From: Lachnospiraceae bacterium
GTDB taxonomy: Bacteria; Bacillota; Clostridia; Lachnospirales; Lachnospiraceae
Length of the DNA stretch: 64,000 nt
Assembly (NCBI GenBank): GCA_015057515.1
Contig: SVED01000002.1
Coordinates: forward strand, 1-64,000
Direction: 5' to 3'
Part shown: piece by piece, positions 55,064 to 63,697 of the stretch
How positions within the stretch are numbered: position 1 is the stretch's first letter
How the letters are laid out: every line of letters begins with the position of its first letter
The notes under the pieces: generated by a model
Database searches by the model: none
What the model was told of the DNA's origin: nothing
The model's input: only the letters and a program-made list of their open reading frames with translations
Position numbers and translations under genes: made by a program

Positions 55064-56083
55064 ATGAACATTTTAGTTACTGGTGGTGCAGGATTTATTG
55101 GCAGTCATACCTGCGTAGAACTTATACAGGCTGGATATAACATTGTTGTTTTAGATAACTTGGTTAATTCCAGCAAAGAAGCAATAAAAAGAGTAGAAAA
55201 GATAACTGGTAAAACCATATCTTTTTATCCGGTAGATTTGTTGGATATTGAAGGTGTACATCAGATATTTGATAATGAAAATATACAGGCAGTAATTCAT
55301 TTTGCCGGTCTTAAGGCAGTTGGCGAATCTGTAGCAAAACCATGGGAATATTACAATAATAACATAACAGGAACCTTGAATTTGTGCCGTGTTATGATGG
55401 ATCACAATGTAAAAAATATTATATTTAGTTCCTCTGCTACAGTGTATGGAGACCCAAAGGAGATACCTATTACTGAGGAATGTCCAAAGGGAGAAATTAC
55501 TAACCCTTATGGTCACACTAAAAGTATGTTAGAGCAGATTCTTATAGATATCCAAAAAGCAGACCCGGAGTGGAATGTTGTTTTGCTCAGATATTTTAAT
55601 CCTATTGGTGCTCATGAAAGTGGTCTTATAGGAGAGGATCCTTGTGGGATTCCGAACAATCTGGTTCCTTATATAGCAAAGGTTGCTGTGGGCCAGCTGG
55701 AGAAATTGGGAGTATTTGGAAACGACTACAATACACCAGATGGAACAGGAGTTAGAGATTACATTCATGTTGTAGATTTGGCTGTGGGCCATGTGAAGGC
55801 ATTAAAGAAAATAGAAGAAAAGTCAGGCCTTTCAATATACAATTTAGGAACTGGTCGAGGATACAGCGTGCTTCAGGTAGCAGAGGCTTATGGAAGAGCT
55901 GCAGGTAAAGACATTCCTTATGAAATTAAACCACGTAGAGCAGGGGATATTGCAACCTGTTATGCTGATTGTGCCAAGGCAAAGAAAGAATTGGGCTGGG
56001 AAGCTATGTATGACATAGATAGAATGTGTCAGGATTCCTGGAGATGGCAGAGTACAAATCCAACAGGATATGACAAAAATTAG
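55064..56083 (+). CDS. galE: UDP-glucose 4-epimerase
   Basis: NAD-dependent interconversion of UDP-glucose and UDP-galactose; some members also epimerise UDP-GlcNAc. 339 residues. VTGGAGFIGSHT binds NAD, FSSSATVYGDP carries the Ser/Thr, NPYGHTKSMLEQ the YxxxK pair, and LLRYFNPIGAHESG and YIHVVDLAVGHVKAL are typical. ATAGGAG precedes the start. The hydrolase-methyltransferase gene follows 8 bases after the stop, so the two form an operon. No Leloir-pathway partners (galK, galT) are close. Confidence 0.96.
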   Translation: MNILVTGGAGFIGSHTCVELIQAGYNIVVLDNLVNSSKEAIKRVEKITGKTISFYPVDLLDIEGVHQIFDNENIQAVIHFAGLKAVGESVAKPWEYYNNNITGTLNLCRVMMDHNVKNIIFSSSATVYGDPKEIPITEECPKGEITNPYGHTKSMLEQILIDIQKADPEWNVVLLRYFNPIGAHESGLIGEDPCGIPNNLVPYIAKVAVGQLEKLGVFGNDYNTPDGTGVRDYIHVVDLAVGHVKALKKIEEKSGLSIYNLGTGRGYSVLQVAEAYGRAAGKDIPYEIKPRRAGDIATCYADCAKAKKELGWEAMYDIDRMCQDSWRWQSTNPTGYDKN

Positions 56084-56091
56084 GAGATTAT

Positions 56092-57798
56092 ATGGGAAAT
56101 AAGATTTCAGCGAGATATTTAAAAATGAATACTGAAGATATCAAAAGAGAAGTCTTGAAGAATCGAAAAAAACACATTCCAAAGATTCCTGCATATTTCA
56201 CTAAAGGTTATGATGTGGATGAGATAGTTGAGAGTGGCTGTAAATGTTATCGTATATTGCCAAAAGATTCCTTCAATGGAACATACATCGTGTATTTGTA
56301 TGGTAGTCATATGTGTAACAATATCCTTGATGAGCAGTGGCAGTTTGTGTATGATTTGTGCAAGGATACAGGTGTAGGTCTCTTTGTTCCTATGTACCCT
56401 CTTGCTCCAGAAAGTAGCTGTAGAGAGCTTTTTAATATGCTGACAAAGGCATATTCTAATTTTGCAAAAAGCTTTGATGTAGGCAAGGTGATTTTGTTGG
56501 GGGATGGTTCAGGTGCAGGCTTGTGCCTTTCTCTTACTATGCTGGCATGGAAGGATGGTTATAGAAAACCAGATCAGATTATTATGTTGTCTCCTGTCAT
56601 TGATACGGAATTTTTTGATCAGGAACTGGAAGAACAATTGAAGGCTGCTAATGGGGTGGATCCATATTGTTTTTACAACGAATCAGTTAAGGATTTTCTT
56701 AATACCCACTGGGTCAAAGACTATGCAGTAAAGACAGAATATACCAGTCCTTATTACGGAGATTACACAGATATATGTGATGATATAGTTGTATTTTCAG
56801 GTGATTCAGATATATACAATTGTTACGCTACAGCCTTTTATAATAAAGCAAAACAGCAGGGTGTAACCATTAGATATTATGAATTTCTTGATGAAGGACA
56901 CAATTTTTTAATTAATTCAAAGTCAGATACAAGAAACGAAGCCATGGAGTATCTGAGAGATGTTTTGAACAAGACATACAATGCATCAATAAAGGATATA
57001 TATCCTTTGTCAAAGATTGCAGAGGTAAGTAAGAGACACCCAGATATTATTAAAGATGAGTGGGCAAGAAAGTTTATATATTCTAATAAGTTCGATTTTG
57101 AAGGCAAATATAAAGAGAGCAAATACAGAGATTTGGTTTTAATGTCAAGGTATATTGCTTGTGATACCATTGTTGGCCAATATATAAAGAAGTTTCCGAA
57201 TTCAACAATTGTCAATGTAGGATGTAAGCTTGATAATATGTTTAAACGTTTGGATAATGGAAGAATACAGTGGTACAGTGTTGATAGTCACAATATTATG
57301 TCTGTAAGAAGGGCAATATACGGAGATATTCCTCGAGAGAAAACTATAGGCAGAAGCATTATGGACTTTACATGGATTGAGGATATTATATGCAACAGAA
57401 GCAAAGGTGTAATGTTTGTTTTTAATGATTCATTGACTACCTTTAAATTACCTCGTATTAAAGAACTGCTTGACAAGATAAGAAATAGATTTCCAGGATG
57501 TGAAATAGTTTTTATCGCAACTACTAAAGACGCGACTTTGTACAATAATATGATAAAAAAGAATTGTATAACTGCCAGAGGAAAGATTAGAATGTCAATT
57601 GATGATGCCTATAATGTGTTGAATGACTGGCGTCCTGATTACAAGGTGTTAGACGAGGTGTCTATCTTAGAATATCGACCACGTATGGGTAAAAACAGTA
57701 TATGGACAAAGCTTGCAATTGCCTATAATCAGACTACTAACAACCATAAAGTAGTACATGCAAAGCTGGGTAGTGAAGCTTACGATATTATTTCATAA
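56092..57798 (+). CDS. Alpha/beta hydrolase fused to an LCMT-like methyltransferase
   Basis: A 568-residue two-domain protein. Residues about 1-295 are an HSL-type alpha/beta hydrolase: PMYPLAPES, nucleophile elbow GDGSGAG (Ser140), Asp in VVFSGDSD (about 238-240) and His270 in DEGHNF. The oxyanion-hole HGGG motif is replaced by YGSHM (70-74). Residues about 310-560 resemble the leucine carboxyl methyltransferase/PPM family: MSRYIACDTIVGQYI, VNVGCKLDNMFKRLD (SAM loop), WYSVDSH, then IMDFTWIEDI and FVFNDSLTTF. Esterase plus carboxyl methyltransferase in one chain would make and break ester bonds, a striking pairing. Starts 8 bases after galE. Substrates unknown. Confidence 0.78.
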   Translation: MGNKISARYLKMNTEDIKREVLKNRKKHIPKIPAYFTKGYDVDEIVESGCKCYRILPKDSFNGTYIVYLYGSHMCNNILDEQWQFVYDLCKDTGVGLFVPMYPLAPESSCRELFNMLTKAYSNFAKSFDVGKVILLGDGSGAGLCLSLTMLAWKDGYRKPDQIIMLSPVIDTEFFDQELEEQLKAANGVDPYCFYNESVKDFLNTHWVKDYAVKTEYTSPYYGDYTDICDDIVVFSGDSDIYNCYATAFYNKAKQQGVTIRYYEFLDEGHNFLINSKSDTRNEAMEYLRDVLNKTYNASIKDIYPLSKIAEVSKRHPDIIKDEWARKFIYSNKFDFEGKYKESKYRDLVLMSRYIACDTIVGQYIKKFPNSTIVNVGCKLDNMFKRLDNGRIQWYSVDSHNIMSVRRAIYGDIPREKTIGRSIMDFTWIEDIICNRSKGVMFVFNDSLTTFKLPRIKELLDKIRNRFPGCEIVFIATTKDATLYNNMIKKNCITARGKIRMSIDDAYNVLNDWRPDYKVLDEVSILEYRPRMGKNSIWTKLAIAYNQTTNNHKVVHAKLGSEAYDIIS

Positions 57799-57835
57799 AC
57801 TATCAGGTGTTTCCAATGGAAACCTTGATAGTTTT
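57797..57835 (+). terminator. Imperfect terminator after the fusion gene
   Basis: AAACTATCA (57797-57805) with TGATAGTTT (57826-57834), continued by an inner GTTTCC/GGAAAC stem, followed by a T run. The 5' arm overlaps the stop codon. Confidence 0.7.
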
Positions 57836-57864
57836 TGTGCATAAAACGTATTTTGGGAGGTTAT

Positions 57865-58632
57865 ATGTTAAAAGCAGAGCATTTAATAAAAACATTCGAA
57901 AAAAATGAAAAGAAGGGTAAAAAGATAAGATTTAATGCGGTAGACGATATATCTATGGAAGTAAAGCAAGGTGAGATTGTGGGCGTTCTAGGACCAAATG
58001 GAGCAGGAAAAACAACTCTTCTTCGCATGTTAGGAAGTCTTATGAAACCAACCGCAGGTCAGGTTTTTCTTGAACTTGATGGGGAGGTGTATACGGATGA
58101 GAGATATATCAAACAAAACATAGGATATATTTCCGGTAACACAAAGCTACATGGAAGACTTAGTACAAGAGAGCTGCTTATGCTTATGGGTGATATATAT
58201 GGAATGGACAAGGAAGAGACTAAGGAACGCATAGAAGAAATTGCTAAAGTTTTAAACTTAGGTGAATTCATAGATAATAGAATAGAAAAGCTTTCCACAG
58301 GTCAGACACAGAGAGCGTCTATATCCAGATGTCTAATACATAAGCCGCAAATATATATATTTGATGAGCCTACACTAGGTCTTGATATTATCAGCAGCAG
58401 TGCCATAGTGGATTTCATAAAGAAAGAGAAGGAACAGAAGAAAACAGTTATATATTCAACTCACTATATGGAAGAGGCGGAATACCTTTGTGACAGAGTC
58501 TTTATAATTAATAAGGGAAGCATAATATATGAGGGTACCGTGGCAAACCTTAAAAAGGTTACAGGAGAAGAAAATCTAAGGGATGCATTTAAGGTACTTA
58601 TAGGCAAGGAGGGTATGGACTATGAATTTTAG
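57865..58632 (+). CDS. ABC transporter ATPase, NatA type
   Basis: A 255-residue ATP-binding subunit of a NatAB-like exporter. Walker A GPNGAGKTT, Q-loop equivalent in IGYISGNTKLHG, signature LSTGQTQRAS (LSGGQ variant), Walker B IYIFDEPTLGLD, H-loop YSTHYMEEAEYL. The start at 57865 is set by TGGGAGG; the longer frame to 57835 lies in the preceding terminator. Its stop overlaps the permease start by 11 bases. Confidence 0.92.
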   Translation: MLKAEHLIKTFEKNEKKGKKIRFNAVDDISMEVKQGEIVGVLGPNGAGKTTLLRMLGSLMKPTAGQVFLELDGEVYTDERYIKQNIGYISGNTKLHGRLSTRELLMLMGDIYGMDKEETKERIEEIAKVLNLGEFIDNRIEKLSTGQTQRASISRCLIHKPQIYIFDEPTLGLDIISSSAIVDFIKKEKEQKKTVIYSTHYMEEAEYLCDRVFIINKGSIIYEGTVANLKKVTGEENLRDAFKVLIGKEGMDYEF

Positions 58633-59197
58633 AATAGTAAAAGCCCTATACAAAAAAGAAATTTTAGATGTATTAAGAGATAAGAAAACTGTTGTAATGA
58701 TGCTGGTAGTACCACTTATACTTTATCCTCTTATGCTGGTTGCAGGTATGTATATTATGACCAGTGTATCTACCAGTATGTCTGAGCAAAATTACAAGGT
58801 GGCCTTGGCTGTTGAAGAAGACACAGAGGATATAGAGAAGTTTTTTTTGGAAAATCAGGATGATGGTTATTCCATATCAATAGTTGATGTAGATGATTTG
58901 GAACAGGCTCTTGCAAGTGGAGATATAGATTTATTTATTGAAAAAAAGGTTGTAGATGGGAAGGATACATTTGTAATAAGCTACTTGTCTGCAATTACAA
59001 ATTCAAACTATGCCACAGATATTGCAATTGATGTGTTGCAAGGTTATTCTATGAGCATTACCGAGAGGATTATTGAGGAAGCGGGATTAAAGGTAAGTGA
59101 TGTGTTAAGCCCTATAAATATTGCCTTGTTGGATAAATCTAGCAACGAAGAATCTGCGGGTAGTTTAATGGGTACTGTGGTTCCTTTATGCTTATAA
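58622..59197 (+). pseudogene. 5' part of frameshifted NatB-like permease/CPBP protein
   Basis: First 191 codons of an ABC-2 type permease. Cytoplasmic start, first membrane segment (about 24-46, VVMMLVVPLILYPLMLVAGMY) and a large extracytoplasmic domain. The frame stops at 59197 just as the second membrane segment begins (SAGSLMGTVVPL). The continuation, MLIMSLLMGTMYPAID, is found one frame back from base 59188, so a single-base loss near 59188 splits the gene. No classical slippery heptamer is present, so a mutation or sequence error is more likely than programmed frameshifting. Confidence 0.8.
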
Positions 59198-60639
59198 TGA
59201 GCTTGCTTATGGGTACTATGTATCCTGCTATAGATACCACTGCAGGAGAAAGAGAAAGGGGAACTTTGGAAACAGTGCTTACTCTCCCGGTTACCAATCA
59301 AGAAGTGTTTTTTAGCAAATTTTTGACAGTAGCCACTATCGGAACTGTTTCGGCAACTTTAAATATTATATCTATGGGCGGAATAGGTATATATATGTAT
59401 AAACTGATGAAGGGTGTTGGTGCAGATGCTCCGGTAGATATGAGTAGATTTGTGCCTGCCATAGTTGTAAGCGCCTTATGCATACTTGCCTTTGCAGTTT
59501 TTATCAGTGCTATTTCTATGTGTGTATGCGTATTTGCAAAAAGCTTTAAGGAGGCAAATAACTATGTAACACCTTTGGCTTTGGTAGTGGTTTTTGCATC
59601 CATGGTATCTATTATGCCAAATGTGGAACTAACATCAAATATGGCCCTTATTCCAGTGTCAAATATATGTCTTTTGATTAGAGATATGCTGGCTTTTAAA
59701 TTTAATCTGGGAACTATCGGTATAGTTCTTATAAGTAACGTTATATACGGAATGTTATCTGTGGTATTGCTTGGAAAAATATACAATAGCGAGTCTATAC
59801 TTTTCGGTGATGAAGGGGCATCTATGCAGCTTTTTGAAAAGAGAAGTAACATAAAAAAAGGCGGGGTTCCAAGCTTGGGAGATGCCTGGCTGGTGCTGGC
59901 AGTAACCCTATTACTTATGATATACGTAGGTGGTATGGTTCAGATAAAATATGGATATCTGGGTGTTATTGTCACACAGCTCATAGTGGCTGGTGTATCT
60001 GTTTTGGTGGCATTATATACAAAAAAGAGCATGAGAGAAACCTTCAAATTAAACTTGCCTAAGCTTAGACATATATTAGGCGGACTTCTTATGCTTTTTG
60101 GTGGAGTTCTCATAGGCATGATACTTACAGCTATAGCCAGTATTTTCTTTAAAAACAGTGCAGCTGAAATGGGGGATACAATGAGCTATCTTATGGGTGA
60201 TAGCTTCCTTATTTCCCTACTTATGGTAGCAGTTTTGCCGGCTATATGTGAGGAGTTGATGTTTAGAGGATATATATTTGCTTCCTTGGAAAATAAGTTG
60301 AATTACAAGAAAGCTATAATATTTGCAGGCTTATTATTTGGTGCCTACCATATGAATATCACTCAGTTTTTTGCCACTGCATTACTGGGGATTATAATGT
60401 GCTATGTAGCATACAAATCAAGAAGTATTTTGCCGGGTATAATAATGCATTTTACAAATAATGCACTGTCCGTCGTGGTGATGTATTATCCTGACCAGGT
60501 TGCTAAGGTAGCACCTGTATTAGCAAAAGAAACCTTGATGCTTTCTGATGTTTTTCTGATTTTGGCGGTGGGGGTTGCCTTGCTTATGCTGGGTAAATAT
60601 ATCATTCAAAAAAAGAATATAACACAGGAAGAAAGATAA
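59188..60639 (+). pseudogene. 3' part of the permease with C-terminal CPBP protease domain
   Basis: Remaining 483 codons of the split protein. The start of this part continues the NatB permease (TTAGERERGTLETVLTLPVTNQEVFFSKFL is the conserved post-TM2 loop, seen in pieces), with five or six membrane segments. From about residue 290 it is a CPBP (CAAX-type) intramembrane protease: CEELMFRGYIF (EExxxR), GAYHMNITQF and IIMHFTNNALS supply the catalytic Glu and His residues. Permease-CPBP fusions of about 670 residues are a known architecture in Clostridia, which argues that both pieces were one gene. It has no convincing ribosome-binding site at 59188. Confidence 0.82.
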
Positions 60640-60658
60640 AAGAAATTGTCTGAATTCG

Positions 60659-60687
60659 TTGTTAATAAATTTAAAATGTGTTAGAAT
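60659..60687 (+). promoter_or_regulatory. Promoter of the lysozyme-EAL operon
   Basis: TTGTTA (60659-60664), 17-base spacer, TAGAAT (60682-60687), 41 bases before the lysozyme start. Confidence 0.6.
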
Positions 60688-60728
60688 AACTATGTATGAT
60701 ATAAGATTGAGAAGGAATTGATGTACTT

Positions 60729-61676
60729 ATGAAAAATGTCATAATAAAAGCTATTTTGTATCTTGCCTGTGGGGGTGTACTGGTAGCTATTGGAGTGATT
60801 ATTGGCATTAACGTTAACTTGTCAAAGGTTACACCTAGATTTGTTAATCCAGAGGGGTATACATGGACAATGTACGAGAGTCAGGAAGGCTCTGCTATAT
60901 ATGATAATTATTGGAGATTTATCTATGCCAGTTATATTCTTGTAGGATCTCCTCCTGACTATGAACTATATAAGATAGTCAAGGAAGTGCCACGACACGA
61001 ATATGATTTGGAGAATTTTTATATTGAAGAGCAGGATGATGTAATGTACTATCATAGTGATGATGGTGCAAGAGAGTCATATGTGGCTATAGATGTTTCT
61101 TCGTTTCAGTCTAGTATAGACTGGGAAGCTGTAAAAGCAGATGGTGTTGATGCTGTTATGATTCGAGTTGGCTACAGGGGCTATGGCTCTGAGGGCAAGC
61201 TGGTTATAGATGACATGTTTGTGGAGCATATAGAAGGTGCTACGGCAGCAGGTTTAAAGGTGGGCGTTTACTTTTTTAGTCAGGCCTTGAACTACAATGA
61301 AGGTGTAGAGGAAGCAAGGTTTGCACTGGCTGCAATCAGAGAGTACAACATTACATGTCCTGTAGTTATTGATACAGAGCTTATAGAGGCTGATGGTGCA
61401 AGAACTGAAGGACTGGATGTAGCGGCTCGTACAGATGGTATAGTTGGTTTTTGCGAGACTGTAAAGGAAGCCGGCTATACACCAATGATATATGCCAATC
61501 GTAATTGGTATGTACAATGCCTTGATATGAGAAGACTTGGTGAGTATAAACTTTGGCTGGCCCACTATGTAAATCAACCTGATTTTCCATATGAGTTTAC
61601 TGGATGGCAGTATACCAATGAGGGAAGCGTTGATGGTATATCAGGTAGTGTTGATATGAACGTTTGGTTTGAGTGA
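60729..61676 (+). CDS. Membrane-anchored GH25 lysozyme
   Basis: A 315-residue N,O-diacetylmuramidase of family GH25 acting on peptidoglycan. One N-terminal membrane segment (about 7-28), a linker region, then the GH25 barrel from about residue 118: VAIDVSSFQSSIDW, VMIRVGYRGYG, GVYFFSQALN, CPVVIDTEL (the catalytic DxE pair) and FTGWQYTNEGSVDGISGSVDMNVW at the end. No cell-wall-binding repeats, so the anchor holds it at the membrane. Its end is next to the GGDEF-EAL gene, 16 bases from that start, so they form an operon. Confidence 0.92.
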   Translation: MKNVIIKAILYLACGGVLVAIGVIIGINVNLSKVTPRFVNPEGYTWTMYESQEGSAIYDNYWRFIYASYILVGSPPDYELYKIVKEVPRHEYDLENFYIEEQDDVMYYHSDDGARESYVAIDVSSFQSSIDWEAVKADGVDAVMIRVGYRGYGSEGKLVIDDMFVEHIEGATAAGLKVGVYFFSQALNYNEGVEEARFALAAIREYNITCPVVIDTELIEADGARTEGLDVAARTDGIVGFCETVKEAGYTPMIYANRNWYVQCLDMRRLGEYKLWLAHYVNQPDFPYEFTGWQYTNEGSVDGISGSVDMNVWFE

Positions 61677-61692
61677 GTATGGGAGATGGAGT

Positions 61693-63606
61693 ATGACGGA
61701 CTATTCTTTTAATTATGCAACCATATTTTTTCTTGTTATTTTGCTTATATGGTTTTTAACTGAAAAAAGAGTTCCGCTGAAAAGTACCAGCATATTTCTT
61801 GGATTGGTGGTTTTACTTGGTGTGTTTACAGTTACCGAAGTGGTAGCTGGTTATGCAAGTTCACATTTTCCAAATAGGGATAATTTACTTTATACATTGA
61901 TTGTGGTGTTTTACGCTATCACATTTAATGTTATACCGTCCATGTTTGCTTACTATGTATGTAATGTAGTGCATTTGGACAGTAAGGTGCAACAAACAAT
62001 AAGCAAGATATGCGTTGCTGCCATTGTGTTGGTTATAGTTATATTAGGTTTTAATCCTATTTTTGAGTGGACATATCATTACAATGAGGCTGGAGAATAT
62101 ATTGTAGGTTTTGGAACATACATTTTGTATGCTATTAACATACTTATGCTACTTGTTTGTGTGGTATGTATGTTAAAGTTTATGACGCAGATAAGATTTG
62201 TCAGTGCAGCTATTATTATTCTGAATATTCTGATTTGTGTAGTGGCAGATATTATCCGATCCCGTTATAGCATAAACGTAATGTGTTTTGTTATGGCAAT
62301 ATGCTTAACCACCCTATATCATTATCTGCATAACCCAGGAGCGGTTATGGATACTAAGACCAGCTTGTACAACAGAGATTTTATGGGTGAATATGTTAGA
62401 AGTAAATTTTCCTATGGAAAAAGATTTGGTGTGATAGTTTTGGCTATGGATGACTTTAAGTTTATCAACAAAACGTATGGTGTTGATACAGGTGATGAAC
62501 TACTTATTCAGATAGCCAGATATCTTAAAGGTCTTAGCAATAATAATGTTGCATTTAGATTTGGCTCAGACCAGTTCTGTGTTATAGTCAACAAAAATGT
62601 AAGCAAAATGAATGAAGTTGCTGAGACTATCCATGAGAGATTTTTACATCCTTGGTATTGCGAGGCTAAGGCAGGGGCTATGATGTCTGCTTCTATTTGT
62701 TGTATAGAGTGTCCTCATGACGCTGCCTCATATGGTGAGCTTATTGAAGTTATGGATTATTCAATGACTGTTGCGAAGCAAACAAAAAAAGGTGGTATAA
62801 GCTGGGCCGTAGATGTAGAGATAGACAAGATACGAAGTGACAAGGCAGTTGAAAAAGCAGTAAAGCTTGCTATGGATAGAGACGATCTTATGGTATATTA
62901 CCAGCCTATATATTCCATAAGCGATAGCTGCTATAATTCAGCTGAGGCATTGGTAAGACTTAAGGATGATGAACTTGGATGGATATCTCCAGAGAAATTC
63001 ATACCAATTGCTGAAAAGAGCGGTCTCATTATTGAAATGGGTGAAATGATCCTTGAAAAGGTGTGTAAATTCATACACGATAACAACCTCAAGGAAAATG
63101 GAATCGAATACATAGAAGTGAACATAAGTCCAATACAGCTTATCCAAGTGGATTTTGCAGATAGAGTAAAATCCATTATGGAAAAGTATGGGGTAAAACC
63201 AGAGCAGATTAACATTGAGATTACCGAGACTGCAAGTATTACATCTATGAGCGTAGTTAAGTCTAATATTACAAAGCTTGTAGAGTATGGTGTTAATTTC
63301 TCTTTGGATGACTATGGTTCTGGTTCATCCAATATAGATTACATCAACCGTATGCCATTTAAGATTATCAAATTGGACAAGTACATTGTATGGGATGCCT
63401 TTAAGAATGATAAGGCGGGCATTACCTTAGAGTACACTATAGGTATGTTAAATGCATTGAAACTTCTTATTGTTGCGGAGGGTGTAGAAACAGCCGAGAT
63501 GAGAGATAAGCTAACCAGCATAGGATGTCACTATATGCAGGGCTGGTACTACTCAAAAGCGGTATCTGACATAGAGTTTATGGACCTTATTCAAAAAGGA
63601 GCCTAG
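61693..63606 (+). CDS. Seven-TM protein with degenerate GGDEF and intact EAL
   Basis: A 637-residue signalling protein. The N-terminal quarter has about seven membrane segments. The GGDEF domain (about 225-370) has FGSDQF in place of GGDEF, so cyclase activity is unlikely, though it could still bind GTP. The EAL domain (about 385-637) has the needed residues: AEALVRL, VNISPIQ, EITETAS, LDDYGSGSSN, KLDKYI and AEGVET with MQGWYYS. It should therefore hydrolyse cyclic-di-GMP. The start at 61693 follows GGAG; the longer frame uses a TTG inside the lysozyme end. Coupled with the lysozyme gene. Confidence 0.92.
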   Translation: MTDYSFNYATIFFLVILLIWFLTEKRVPLKSTSIFLGLVVLLGVFTVTEVVAGYASSHFPNRDNLLYTLIVVFYAITFNVIPSMFAYYVCNVVHLDSKVQQTISKICVAAIVLVIVILGFNPIFEWTYHYNEAGEYIVGFGTYILYAINILMLLVCVVCMLKFMTQIRFVSAAIIILNILICVVADIIRSRYSINVMCFVMAICLTTLYHYLHNPGAVMDTKTSLYNRDFMGEYVRSKFSYGKRFGVIVLAMDDFKFINKTYGVDTGDELLIQIARYLKGLSNNNVAFRFGSDQFCVIVNKNVSKMNEVAETIHERFLHPWYCEAKAGAMMSASICCIECPHDAASYGELIEVMDYSMTVAKQTKKGGISWAVDVEIDKIRSDKAVEKAVKLAMDRDDLMVYYQPIYSISDSCYNSAEALVRLKDDELGWISPEKFIPIAEKSGLIIEMGEMILEKVCKFIHDNNLKENGIEYIEVNISPIQLIQVDFADRVKSIMEKYGVKPEQINIEITETASITSMSVVKSNITKLVEYGVNFSLDDYGSGSSNIDYINRMPFKIIKLDKYIVWDAFKNDKAGITLEYTIGMLNALKLLIVAEGVETAEMRDKLTSIGCHYMQGWYYSKAVSDIEFMDLIQKGA

Positions 63607-63625
63607 CCATTAGCGATATAAAAAT

Positions 63626-63671
63626 GGAGGATAGGATTTTCGTTTTAGGAAAATCCTATCCTCCGTTTTTT
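63626..63671. terminator. Terminator between EAL gene and the convergent ATPase gene
   Basis: A perfect 16-bp stem (63626-63641 with 63649-63664), seven-base loop, and G plus seven Ts on the plus strand; A-rich on the other side. Confidence 0.93.
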
Positions 63672-63697
63672 CTATTTAGTAGCAAACTAGGGAAGGG

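Noticed and set aside
54871-55140. 89-codon open frame across the tRNA
   Set aside because: It runs through tRNA-Leu, its terminator and into galE in another frame; it is chance.
59170-59200. Programmed ribosomal frameshift in the permease gene
   Set aside because: The bases before the junction (TCCTTTA) do not form an X-XXY-YYZ slippery heptamer and no downstream pseudoknot or internal SD is evident, so mutation or error is more likely.
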